Source: Microcaldota archaeon (GTDB lineage Archaea > Micrarchaeota > Micrarchaeia > Burarchaeales > Fermentimicrarchaeaceae). Taken from it: 14,380 bases of DNA. This document shows, in pieces, positions 1 through 6,669 of this stretch. The DNA is taken from positions 1-14,380 of the forward strand of contig JAPLWT010000043.1 of assembly GCA_026396455.1 (NCBI GenBank), written 5' to 3'. Numbering within the stretch: position 1 is the first letter of the stretch; every line of letters starts with the position of its first letter. The translations under genes and the position numbers were made by a program. Below the pieces are notes generated by a model that was not told where the DNA came from, made no database searches, and saw only the letters and a list, made by a program, of their open reading frames with translations.

Positions 1-1
1 C

Positions 2-1024
2 AGACCCGTACATGGGGGCTATGACGGAAGGATCGGAAAGCTTGAGGGAAGAGCTGCGGATCTTGTAGAGGAAGGCATAAACGCGTCGCTTGCCCAAGGC
101 GCGGTGAGAGCTTCCGGAGTTCTTAAATATAATATTGGGGAGGAATTTCTTGTCACATCAAACTCTGTAGAGGCCAGAGACAGAGGTACAGGAATATATT
201 TCTCGATAAGGGCGCTTGCTGACAAGGATGCATCGGGCCATAAGGTATGCTGCTCAACAACTTTGAGTGACTTCTCGCCAGAAAACGCAGGGCAGAGGGC
301 GGGGGAGATAGCAAAGAAGGCCTTGAATCCTGTGAGGGGCGAGGCTGGCAGGTATGACATCGTCTTTGACCCGTACCCATTTGCAAATCTTCTCAACATA
401 GCCATGGATTCCGCGTCAATCTTTTCGGTTGAAGCCGGCTTCTCATTCTTGGGAGGGAAACTGGGCAGGAAAGTTGCAAGCAAGGAAGTTACACTCATTG
501 ACGATGGAAGCCTGCCCTATTGCCTGAGCTCATCAAAGTTTGACTCCGAAGGGGTCCCAACGCGGAGGAATGTCGTTATAGAAAATGGAATCCTGAAGAC
601 ATACCTGCATAATACATCAACTGCCAACAAATATGGAGTGAAAACTACTGCCAATGCGGGATTGCTCTCTCCCAGACCCTGGAATGCGATACTCGCAAAG
701 GGAAAATTCAAAGAAAACGAAATGTTTGAAGAAGTGAGAAAAGGGTTGTACATAACGAATCTGTGGTATACGAGATTCCAGAATTACGAGAAAGGTGATT
801 TCTCAACAATACCGCGGGATGGGATATTCCTCATCGAGAAGGGGGAGTTGGCAAAATCCTTGAAGGAGATAAGACTTGGTGACAATATGCTCAGACTGCT
901 GCAGAACATCACTGCAGTTTCTAAGAGGCAGGAGCAGATACTCGGGTGGGAGGTCGAGATTCCTGTCATAACACCGCATGTGCTTGTTAAAAAAGTAAAC
1001 GTAACTCGTCCTACCTCCCTCTGA
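2..1024 (+). CDS. TldE/PmbA-like protein (5' end outside window)
   Basis: The frame is open from base 2, so the start lies upstream; the GTG at 104 is internal. The 340 visible residues match the middle and C-terminal parts of the PmbA/TldD family (full length about 450). Family landmarks are a FDxEGVPTRR segment followed by a GILKTYL stretch near bases 538-610, and the C-terminal pattern RDGIFLIEKGE then DNMLRLLQNITAV (about 817-920). TldD carries an HExxxH zinc motif. The equivalent stretch here reads SIFSVEAGFSFLGGK and lacks it, so this is probably the non-catalytic TldE/PmbA partner. In known systems TldD and TldE form a heterodimeric metalloprotease acting on unfolded or modified peptides in the cytoplasm. 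A tldD gene would be expected just upstream, outside the window. The family call is firm; the TldE-versus-TldD choice is an inference from the missing motif. Confidence 0.88.
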   Translation, partial: RPVHGGYDGRIGKLEGRAADLVEEGINASLAQGAVRASGVLKYNIGEEFLVTSNSVEARDRGTGIYFSIRALADKDASGHKVCCSTTLSDFSPENAGQRAGEIAKKALNPVRGEAGRYDIVFDPYPFANLLNIAMDSASIFSVEAGFSFLGGKLGRKVASKEVTLIDDGSLPYCLSSSKFDSEGVPTRRNVVIENGILKTYLHNTSTANKYGVKTTANAGLLSPRPWNAILAKGKFKENEMFEEVRKGLYITNLWYTRFQNYEKGDFSTIPRDGIFLIEKGELAKSLKEIRLGDNMLRLLQNITAVSKRQEQILGWEVEIPVITPHVLVKKVNVTRPTSL

Positions 1025-1053
1025 ACAGAATAGAAATTGTTAGGGGTGATAAG

Positions 1054-1974
1054 ATGGATAGAAGGATACTGTTTACCGGACTTGCTGTTCTGTTTTTGGT
1101 AACAACGATACTGGCTTTGAGCATAAATAACACTAAGTTGGCAAATGCAGCGGCGAATGTGGCGGCAGTTGTATCAAAATGGAAAGCAATAGCGATAAGC
1201 AATCAGGACCTTCCCAAGACAGTACCGACCACATCCAGCGTCCAAGCGGTATTCTTCACAGGCACCGGAATTGCGGTGAATCCACAGGATAAGCTTGATT
1301 TCAAATACGTAAACGTTATAGTCGGAAGAGTGCTGGTGCCGTCCAGCAGTGTGAGCGAGGACTCGAGCACCTCCCCGGATCTTGAGGTGAAATGCACGAA
1401 TAGCACGGGAACTGGGAAATGCTTTGTATTTGTGAGAGCCGGGCTGCTCTACCTTGACAAGGATAGGTACACCCTCAGGAACGTCGATTTCGATAATGAG
1501 AGCGCGACAGCAACTCTTTACAGCAATGGCACAGAGGTCGGCAGCCTGAGCGTTATAAAGGTTGATAAGATGGGCAGGGCAATCTGGGCTGGAACAGTCA
1601 CTGTGCGCAACCTGAACTATTATACCTACATACTCGGAACGAACAACTCGCTTTTGATAACCAGTGCAGACCTGCAGGACAAAGTGGGTAATATCAAGGC
1701 ATGCGGTCAAAAGCTGCCGAGCGTGAATGTGACGGAGATCGCTAATTGCAAGAAGAATGGGGGCAGGATATACATAGGAAGGGGTGAGGATGGCTGCCCC
1801 ATGGCACCTACATGCGTAACTGCAAATTGTACCAAAGTTACTGCGATTTCAGTCCGAGAGAGGATAGATTGCATAAGCGAGGGAGGAACCGTGGTGGCCG
1901 GAGTGGATGATGAGGGATGCCCGGCGAGCCCCAAGTGCGTGCTGGCGAGTGGGGAGACGAGAAAGGTGGTTTGA
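1054..1974 (+). CDS. Membrane-anchored exported protein with two C-terminal Cys modules
   Basis: A 306-residue protein I do not recognise by name. Residues 5-22 are a hydrophobic segment after an MDRR start, acting as signal peptide or anchor. The body (about 60-225) is Thr/Ser/Asn-rich and probably beta-rich, with several N-x-S/T sites suggesting an extracellular glycoprotein. The C-terminus has two tandem 23-residue modules, Cys232-Cys254 and Cys273-Cys295, both with the spacing C-x3-GG-x10-GCP-x4-C and 18 residues between them. The start ATG at 1054 follows AGGGGTGAT at 1041-1049. Its stop is directly followed by the ATG of the lipoprotein gene, so the two are surely co-transcribed. It begins 29 bases after the TldE-like gene and may share that transcript. 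Export is well supported; the function is unknown. Confidence 0.82.
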   Translation: MDRRILFTGLAVLFLVTTILALSINNTKLANAAANVAAVVSKWKAIAISNQDLPKTVPTTSSVQAVFFTGTGIAVNPQDKLDFKYVNVIVGRVLVPSSSVSEDSSTSPDLEVKCTNSTGTGKCFVFVRAGLLYLDKDRYTLRNVDFDNESATATLYSNGTEVGSLSVIKVDKMGRAIWAGTVTVRNLNYYTYILGTNNSLLITSADLQDKVGNIKACGQKLPSVNVTEIANCKKNGGRIYIGRGEDGCPMAPTCVTANCTKVTAISVRERIDCISEGGTVVAGVDDEGCPASPKCVLASGETRKVV

Positions 1975-2214
1975 ATGAAAACCTTTATGGCCATCTTCGC
2001 CCTGCTGCTCGTGGCAGCCATGTTGTTTGGATGCACGCAGAACATACCGCAGCAGCCACCTTCCCAGCAACCTCCGCAGGGGCAGCCAAGCGGACAGCCG
2101 CGGGTGACCACGCCAGTGGAAGATATTGCCGCTCAACAGCTGGAGAGCAAACTTCCAAGCGGATATGAAAACCTGACAAACCTCAATGATATGCTGGTCA
2201 ATGCGACCAGCTGA
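1975..2214 (+). CDS. Small Gln/Pro-rich lipoprotein
   Basis: A 79-residue protein with a hydrophobic N-terminus (residues 4-17) ending in a lipobox-like LFGC with Cys20, followed by a low-complexity Gln/Pro/Gly linker (about residues 22-43) and a short polar C-terminus. This is the usual form of a lipid-anchored surface protein; archaeal lipoproteins use the same kind of motif. The ATG at 1975 directly follows the TGA of the upstream gene, with a GGTGGT at 1966-1971 as possible ribosome binding site. It is the last gene of its unit: a T-rich tract begins at the stop codon. The function is unknown. It may serve as a partner or tether for the exported protein encoded just before it, which is inferred from position only. 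Confidence 0.75.
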   Translation: MKTFMAIFALLLVAAMLFGCTQNIPQQPPSQQPPQGQPSGQPRVTTPVEDIAAQQLESKLPSGYENLTNLNDMLVNATS

Positions 2215-2230
2215 TTTCTTTATTTTTTAT
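2215..2230 (+). terminator. T-rich archaeal terminator
   Basis: A T-rich tract containing a run of six T (2223-2228) starts right after the lipoprotein stop and precedes the porG promoter. No hairpin is evident, which suits archaeal poly-T termination. Confidence 0.5.
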
Positions 2231-2277
2231 TAAGTCTAAAAATTAGTGAATTCAGTTTCAAAATATAGGGAAAGCCA

Positions 2278-2285
2278 TTTAAATT
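2278..2285 (+). promoter_or_regulatory. TATA box of porGDAB
   Basis: TTTAAATT, preceded by a purine-rich GGGAAAGCC that could act as BRE, is centred about 28 bases before the ATG at 2309. Transcription would begin close to the ATG, giving a leaderless or nearly leaderless message. No ribosome binding site is visible before 2309, which agrees. Confidence 0.65.
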
Positions 2286-2308
2286 TTAGTATATTAAAGT
2301 TGAATTGT

Positions 2309-2842
2309 ATGATTGAGATAAAATTCTGGGGAAGGGGCGGGCAGGGGGCTGTGACTGCCGCAGAGCTTCTTGCTGTTGCAGTTTCCATGGGCGGCAAGTC
2401 CTCCCAAGCATTCCCATTCTTCGGGGTTGAGCGGAGAGGCGCCCCAGTGAAAAGCTTCTGCCTGGTAGACGATAAGCCCATCAGGATACACCAGATAGTC
2501 TACGAGCCGGACCATGTTGTGATACTGGATGCTTCACTGATTGGGAGGCCCGATATTCTCGAGGGGTTCAAGAAAAAGGGGACAGTTATAGTCAATACGA
2601 GTAAGCCCAAGAGCCAGATAAAGCTCAAGGTCAAGAACCTATTTGTTGTTGATGCGACTGGAATTGCGCTAAAAAACCTGGGCAGGCCCATTGTGAACAC
2701 GGCGATGCTTGGAGCTTTCATAAAGGCAACTGGCATTGTTCCACTTGAGTCCGTGAAAGAGGCAATAAAGGAGAGGTTCCCAGCTCCGCTTGCCGAGAAG
2801 AACATAAAAGCAATAGAAGAATGCTATAATGGGACGAAGTGA
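2309..2842 (+). CDS. porG: Pyruvate:ferredoxin oxidoreductase gamma subunit
   Basis: A 177-residue gamma subunit of a 2-oxoacid:ferredoxin oxidoreductase. The N-terminus IEIKFWGRGGQGAV, with GRGGQG at residues 8-13, is the family hallmark, and FGVERRGAPV follows about 30 residues later. The length is typical. An in-frame ATG exists at 2246, but the 21 residues it would add come from AT-rich promoter DNA, and the TATA box at 2278-2285 would lie inside the gene, so 2309 is preferred. The G-D-A-B gene order is that of archaeal POR operons. The enzyme oxidises pyruvate with CoA to acetyl-CoA, CO2 and reduced ferredoxin, or runs in reverse. The gamma subunit is known to be shared between POR and VOR in Pyrococcus, but only one set is visible here. 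Confidence 0.92.
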   Translation: MIEIKFWGRGGQGAVTAAELLAVAVSMGGKSSQAFPFFGVERRGAPVKSFCLVDDKPIRIHQIVYEPDHVVILDASLIGRPDILEGFKKKGTVIVNTSKPKSQIKLKVKNLFVVDATGIALKNLGRPIVNTAMLGAFIKATGIVPLESVKEAIKERFPAPLAEKNIKAIEECYNGTK

Positions 2843-2847
2843 TATTT

Positions 2848-3117
2848 ATGAAACTCGCAATAGCGAATCCAAGGACCAGCAAGGAGAACAAGACTGGGGA
2901 CTGGAGGTCCTTCAAGCCCATTGTTCACACAGAGAATTGCATAAAGTGCGGCACCTGTGCGAGCTACTGCCCAGAAGGGTGCATAAGCGGGGTTGACAAG
3001 AAGAACATCCAGGAGAGGGAGTTTCCGAAAATCGATTATGATTACTGCAAGGGATGCGGCATATGCGCGAATGAGTGCCCAAAGAAGACGATAGAAATGG
3101 TGCAGGAGGAGAAGTAG
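2848..3117 (+). CDS. porD: Pyruvate:ferredoxin oxidoreductase delta subunit (2x[4Fe-4S] ferredoxin)
   Basis: An 89-residue polyferredoxin subunit with two four-cysteine clusters: Cys31, 34, 37, 41 (CIKCGTCASYCP) and Cys67, 70, 73, 77 (CKGCGICANECP). Each binds a [4Fe-4S] centre that passes electrons from the beta-subunit cluster to external ferredoxin. A GTG at 2839 overlapping the porG stop would add three residues. I chose the ATG at 2848 because AAGTGAT at 2836-2842 sits at suitable spacing as a ribosome binding site. The N-terminal 30 residues contain the GDWRSFKPI stretch usual in archaeal PorD. It is translationally linked to porG and abuts porA. Confidence 0.92.
   Translation: MKLAIANPRTSKENKTGDWRSFKPIVHTENCIKCGTCASYCPEGCISGVDKKNIQEREFPKIDYDYCKGCGICANECPKKTIEMVQEEK
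3104..3110 (+). promoter_or_regulatory. Strong ribosome binding site of porA
   Basis: AGGAGGA, inside the end of porD, lies seven bases before the porA ATG at 3118. It fixes that start, which abuts the porD stop TAG. Confidence 0.6.
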
Positions 3118-4251
3118 ATGAAGAAGACTGTTGAGGTTTCAATTGCAATTGCCGAAGCAGTGAAGAACTGCGAGCCAGATGTGGTGGCATGTTACCCTAT
3201 AACACCTTCAACCCACATAGCCGAGACCCTTGCCAAGTTCTATGCTGACGGGGAGCTGAAGAGCTTTATAGCAACTGAGTCGGAGTTCGCATCAATATCT
3301 GCAATATGCGGTGCTTCTGCTGCGGGTGGAAGGGCTTTCAGCGCGACAAGCAGCCAGGGGCTTGCCCTGATGCACGAGGTTGTTTACGCAGCTGCTGGAA
3401 TGAGGCTTCCAATCGTTATGGTTGTTGGGAACAGAGCCCTTAGTGCTCCGTTGAACATATGGTGCGACCAGCAGGACTCTGTCGCTGAGAGGGATTCCGG
3501 CTGGATTCAATTATACTGCGAGAGCGCCCAGGAGGGAGTGGATACTGCAATTCAGGCTTTCAAGATCGCGGAGAGTACCCTGCTGCCAGTAATGGTTGGC
3601 GTGGATGGATTCTATCTGACCCATACAGTCGAGCAGGTCGAAGTGCCAACAGTGGAGGAAGTGAGGAAATTCCTTCCAAAATTCCAGCCGAAAGTGAAAT
3701 TGGATCCCGAGAACCCAATAAGCATGGGGGAGTACGCAACACCAGAGTACTACCAGGGGTTCAGGGAGGATGTTCACAGGGATCAACTGGCTGCCAAGAG
3801 CAGGATTGTCGAGGTTGACAAGGAGTTCGAGCAGGTGTTTGGCAGAAGCCATGGAGGGCTTGCCCAAGGGTACCGGCTTGAGGATGCGGATTATGTTTTC
3901 GCTGGCATGGGGAGCGTTATCGGCAACGCAAAGGAGGTAGTTGATGAACTCCGGGCAAAGGGAAAGAAAGTCGGAGTCTTAAAGATAAGGAGTCTCAGGC
4001 CATTCCCAGGCGAGGAAGTTAGAAAACTGCTTGAGGGGAAGAAGCACGTTGCCATCTTTGAAAAATCCTACAGCCTGGGAAGTTTCGCTCCAGTTTATGC
4101 TGACGTGATAAACTCTCTCTACCCGCTGAGGAAGAGACCCGTTGTCTCAAGCTTCATAGGGGGGCTGGGCGGGAAGGATGTTCCAACCAAGACGGTTCAT
4201 GAAGTATTCAAGATGATAAAGAAGAGGGAGCCTCTGGAGATATGGATTTGA
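3118..4251 (+). CDS. porA: Pyruvate:ferredoxin oxidoreductase alpha subunit
   Basis: A 377-residue alpha subunit holding the substrate/TPP-facing pyrimidine-binding domain and the transketolase C-terminal-like domain. Visible family features: YPITPST (residues 26-32), whose Thr contacts substrate; TESE (53-56), with the Glu that activates the TPP aminopyrimidine; ATSSQGLALMHE and GMRLPIVM(V)VGNRALSAPLNIWCDQQD around 80-125. RDSGWIQLY resembles PorA more than KorA. A C-terminal domain from about 245 (DYVFAGMGS) to FIGGLGGKDV near 350 is normal. Length and order are typical of archaeal POR. Pyruvate is the likely substrate, but a branched-chain 2-oxoacid enzyme (VOR) cannot be excluded by eye. 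Confidence 0.92.
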   Translation: MKKTVEVSIAIAEAVKNCEPDVVACYPITPSTHIAETLAKFYADGELKSFIATESEFASISAICGASAAGGRAFSATSSQGLALMHEVVYAAAGMRLPIVMVVGNRALSAPLNIWCDQQDSVAERDSGWIQLYCESAQEGVDTAIQAFKIAESTLLPVMVGVDGFYLTHTVEQVEVPTVEEVRKFLPKFQPKVKLDPENPISMGEYATPEYYQGFREDVHRDQLAAKSRIVEVDKEFEQVFGRSHGGLAQGYRLEDADYVFAGMGSVIGNAKEVVDELRAKGKKVGVLKIRSLRPFPGEEVRKLLEGKKHVAIFEKSYSLGSFAPVYADVINSLYPLRKRPVVSSFIGGLGGKDVPTKTVHEVFKMIKKREPLEIWI

Positions 4252-4260
4252 GGTGTGTTG

Positions 4261-5112
4261 ATGGAGGAGTATTTTGCATCTGGCCATACCGCTTGCGCGG
4301 GCTGTGGGATGCCCATAACCGTTAGGCATGCCCTGAATGTTCTTGGGAAGGACGTCATAGTTGTGAATGCTACGAGCTGCCTGGAGATTGTCTCCTCGGC
4401 TTATCCAAGGAGCGCCTGGGGTGTTCCTTATATCCACAGCCTTTTCGAGAACAGCGGCGCGATAGCCGCTGGAGCAGTTGCATCGCTGAGAGTTCAGGGC
4501 AACGACCACACGAAAGTTGTAGTATTCGCAGGCGATGGCTCCACTTATGACATAGGGTTTGGGGTTCTTTCAGGGATGCTGGAGAGAAATGATGATGTTC
4601 TTTACATCTGCTATGACAATGAGGCTTACATGAACACCGGCAACCAGAGGAGCGGCTCGACTCCTTTCGGAGCTGCTACAACGACAAGCCCGGCTGGAAA
4701 GGTCAACCATGGCAAGATGCAGTGGAAGAAGCCCATAGCGGAGATAATTGCAGCCCACCAGATACCTTACGTTGCAACTGCAAGCATAGGGTACATGGCT
4801 GATTTCGAGAGCAAGGTGAGGAAGGCAAAGGACATGAAGGGAGCCAGATTCATCCTAACTCTCGCACCGTGCGTGACAGGCTGGAACTACGATTCTTCAA
4901 AGACCATCGAGCTTGCGAAGCTGGCGGTTGACACAGGCCTCTGGATGCTGTACGAGATTGAGGACGGGAAGTTCAAGCTCAGCCTCAGGCCTCAGCAGTT
5001 CAAGCCAGTCGCGGATTATTTAAAGATGCAGGCCAGGTTCAAGCACCTCAGCGAGGAACAGATAAAGACTATTCAGGAGCACATGAACAAGGCTTGGGCT
5101 GAAATGAAGTAA
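4261..5112 (+). CDS. porB: Pyruvate:ferredoxin oxidoreductase beta subunit
   Basis: A 283-residue beta subunit, which binds TPP diphosphate/Mg and a proximal [4Fe-4S] cluster. The cluster cysteines are Cys12 and Cys15 (TACAGCG), Cys40 (ATSCLE) and Cys204 (LAPCVTGW). The TPP motif runs from GDGS (91-94) to the Asn of YDNEAYMNTG at 120. NQRSGSTPFGAATTTSPAG is the typical stretch after it. GTG 4255 and TTG 4258 are also in frame, but GAGGTG at 4250-4255 is placed as the ribosome binding site for the ATG at 4261. It is the last gene of the operon and its stop lies one base from the end of the convergent minus-strand gene, leaving essentially no intergenic terminator. Confidence 0.93.
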   Translation: MEEYFASGHTACAGCGMPITVRHALNVLGKDVIVVNATSCLEIVSSAYPRSAWGVPYIHSLFENSGAIAAGAVASLRVQGNDHTKVVVFAGDGSTYDIGFGVLSGMLERNDDVLYICYDNEAYMNTGNQRSGSTPFGAATTTSPAGKVNHGKMQWKKPIAEIIAAHQIPYVATASIGYMADFESKVRKAKDMKGARFILTLAPCVTGWNYDSSKTIELAKLAVDTGLWMLYEIEDGKFKLSLRPQQFKPVADYLKMQARFKHLSEEQIKTIQEHMNKAWAEMK

Positions 5113-5113
5113 C

Positions 5114-5602
5114 CTACTTACTCCTTCTTTCTGCGTAAACAGCACCAACCAGCAGAACTGATAGCCCTATGCCATTTGGGCAGAAATAGAATAAGAGGTC
5201 AGCGACCTCAGCCAGATCCAGGTTTCCGCCGCACTTCTCAACCGCCTTTGCTATGCAAGCATCAGCATCTGTAAAGCATTCTCTCACAAGCGGGTTGTTG
5301 CAGTCGACTTTATCATCCCCTAGTGAAAATGAATTCTTGCATGATTGCAGCTGCGATGCGCATGCATCCACGTCGGGGCATTTACCGTCTTTATAGTTTG
5401 ATGCGAGGATCGGATGATGTACTGCGATGCATTCCTGCCCCCTTGCATTATATGACTTATAGCAGGTTTCGTTCATCTTGCCAGTAGAGTCAAACTTGCA
5501 ATACTTGCAGGAATCAGCGTAGGAGTTAATAGAGCACTGAGATGCCGCGTAGGTCACTCCGCACAACAAAATTCCAACCAGTAAGAGTAGTTTGGTTTGC
5601 AT
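5114..5602 (-). CDS. Small Cys-rich exported membrane protein
   Basis: A 162-residue protein of unrecognised family. Residues 4-20 form a signal peptide (cleavage probably near AASQ). The mature part contains 13 cysteines (23, 32, 35, 47, 58, 75, 81, 88, 101, 109, 116, 124, 141), implying a disulfide-stabilised extracellular domain. The C-terminus has a short hydrophobic segment (about 143-157) followed by the basic tail ERRSK, which could be a membrane anchor or a sorting-type tail. The start ATG at 5602-5600 lies about 26 bases after a TATA-like box, suggesting a leaderless transcript. It sits alone between porB (convergent) and a carbamoyltransferase gene (divergent), so context gives no functional hint. 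Confidence 0.78.
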   Translation of the reverse strand: MQTKLLLLVGILLCGVTYAASQCSINSYADSCKYCKFDSTGKMNETCYKSYNARGQECIAVHHPILASNYKDGKCPDVDACASQLQSCKNSFSLGDDKVDCNNPLVRECFTDADACIAKAVEKCGGNLDLAEVADLLFYFCPNGIGLSVLLVGAVYAERRSK

Positions 5603-5623
5603 ATTTGGGATACGTTATGGGAC

Positions 5624-5632
5624 AATAAAAAA
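5624..5632 (-). promoter_or_regulatory. TATA box of the minus-strand Cys-rich gene
   Basis: On the minus strand this reads TTTTTTATT and is centred 26 bases before the ATG at 5602, as expected for a leaderless archaeal transcript. Confidence 0.45.
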
Positions 5633-5655
5633 CTATCTATCCGCAAAGTGTAAAG

Positions 5656-5663
5656 ATTTAAAA
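5656..5663 (+). promoter_or_regulatory. TATA box of the carbamoyltransferase gene
   Basis: ATTTAAAA with the purine-rich GTAAAG upstream. A start of transcription about 26 bases on (near 5685) would leave a very short leader that includes GGGGTGA at 5684-5690, the ribosome binding site for the GTG start at 5695. Confidence 0.55.
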
Positions 5664-5694
5664 GAGAGCCATCATATAAAATTGGGGTGAAACT

Positions 5695-6618
5695 GTGCAA
5701 CATCTTCTTACCATGAAAGAGTTGAATGGAAAACAGATCGAGAACCTGATTGACAAGGCGATTGAGATAAAGAAAAACCAGCAGAAGTGGTGGAATTCGC
5801 TTGACCACAAGACTCTTGCAATGATATTCCAGAAAACCTCCACCAGGACAAGAGTCTCTTTTGAGGTGGGGATGACGCAGCTTGGAGGGCATGCAATATT
5901 CATGGACTGGAGGACGACACAATTCACTATGTCTGATATAAAAGATGAGAGCAAGTGCCTCTCAAGATTCGTGGACATAATAATGGCAAGGCTGGTGAAA
6001 CATTCCGACCTGCAGAAGATGGCTGATGCTTCCGGGGTGCCCGTGATAAATGGGCTCTGCGAGAAATACCACCCCTGCCAGTCGCTTGGGGACTTGATGA
6101 CCATAAAAGAGCACAAAGGTAAGCTGAATGGGCTGAAGGTTGTCTACCTGGGGATTGGGAACAACGTTAGCAATACCCTCAGCCTTGCGTGCACAAGAAC
6201 TGGCATGAATTTCACACTATGCGCGCCTGAGATGGATCCTCCCTGCATAGACGAGGAGCTCCTCAAGGAAGTGAAAGGAAGCGGATTGTACGAGGAGGAG
6301 AAGGATCCCAAGAAGGCAGTGCAGGGAGCTGATGTAGTGTACACGGACACCTGGGTTAACATGGAGGTTTTCACTGATCCTAAGTTCGAAAAGGAGAAGG
6401 AGAGAAGGATGAAGACTTTCGTGCCTTACCAGCTCAACAGAAAATTGGTGGAAGGGACAGATGCGCTCGTAATGCACGACATGCCCATACACAAGGGATA
6501 CGAGATTGATGAGTGGTCGATTTATTCCCCCAATTCGATAATATTCGACCAGGGAGAGAACAGGTTGCACATACAGAAGGCAATAATGCTGTGGCTGCTT
6601 GGGAAGATAAAACTCTGA
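5695..6618 (+). CDS. Divergent ornithine carbamoyltransferase-family enzyme (HDMP variant)
   Basis: A 307-residue protein of the aspartate/ornithine carbamoyltransferase fold at normal length. The carbamoyl-phosphate side is intact: STRTR (49-53), HPCQ (126-129) and a C-terminal ENRLHIQKA with its conserved Arg. The amino-acid side is altered. The usual DxWxSMG loop reads DTWVNME (218-224), and the catalytic HCLP reads HDMP (261-264), so the Cys that contacts ornithine in classical OTCases is Asp262. The next residues, IHKGYEI, keep the OTCase-like pattern. It may use a substrate other than ornithine (for example another amine) or belong to a little-studied OTCase clade. The GTG start is supported by GGGGTGA five bases upstream. 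No other arginine or polyamine genes are nearby. The family is certain; the substrate is unknown, so I give no argF symbol. Confidence 0.88.
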   Translation: MQHLLTMKELNGKQIENLIDKAIEIKKNQQKWWNSLDHKTLAMIFQKTSTRTRVSFEVGMTQLGGHAIFMDWRTTQFTMSDIKDESKCLSRFVDIIMARLVKHSDLQKMADASGVPVINGLCEKYHPCQSLGDLMTIKEHKGKLNGLKVVYLGIGNNVSNTLSLACTRTGMNFTLCAPEMDPPCIDEELLKEVKGSGLYEEEKDPKKAVQGADVVYTDTWVNMEVFTDPKFEKEKERRMKTFVPYQLNRKLVEGTDALVMHDMPIHKGYEIDEWSIYSPNSIIFDQGENRLHIQKAIMLWLLGKIKL

Positions 6619-6631
6619 TCGACTAAAAAGC

Positions 6632-6639
6632 TTTAAAAG
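6632..6639 (+). promoter_or_regulatory. TATA box of the giant secreted metalloprotein gene
   Basis: TTTAAAAG, preceded by an A-rich GACTAAAAAGC, lies about 34 bases before the ATG at 6670. The predicted start near 6661 leaves a short leader containing GGGGGTG (6661-6667), the ribosome binding site. Confidence 0.5.
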
Positions 6640-6669
6640 CCCGCGAGTGAAATTAGATGTGGGGGTGCA

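Noticed and set aside
2..1024. Catalytic TldD rather than TldE
   Set aside because: The HExxxH zinc motif expected in TldD is absent from the visible region, which spans the place where it should be.
5673..5681. ATATAAAAT as TATA box of the carbamoyltransferase gene
   Set aside because: It would place transcription start about eight bases inside the coding region; the ATTTAAAA at 5656-5663 fits the GTG start and its ribosome binding site.
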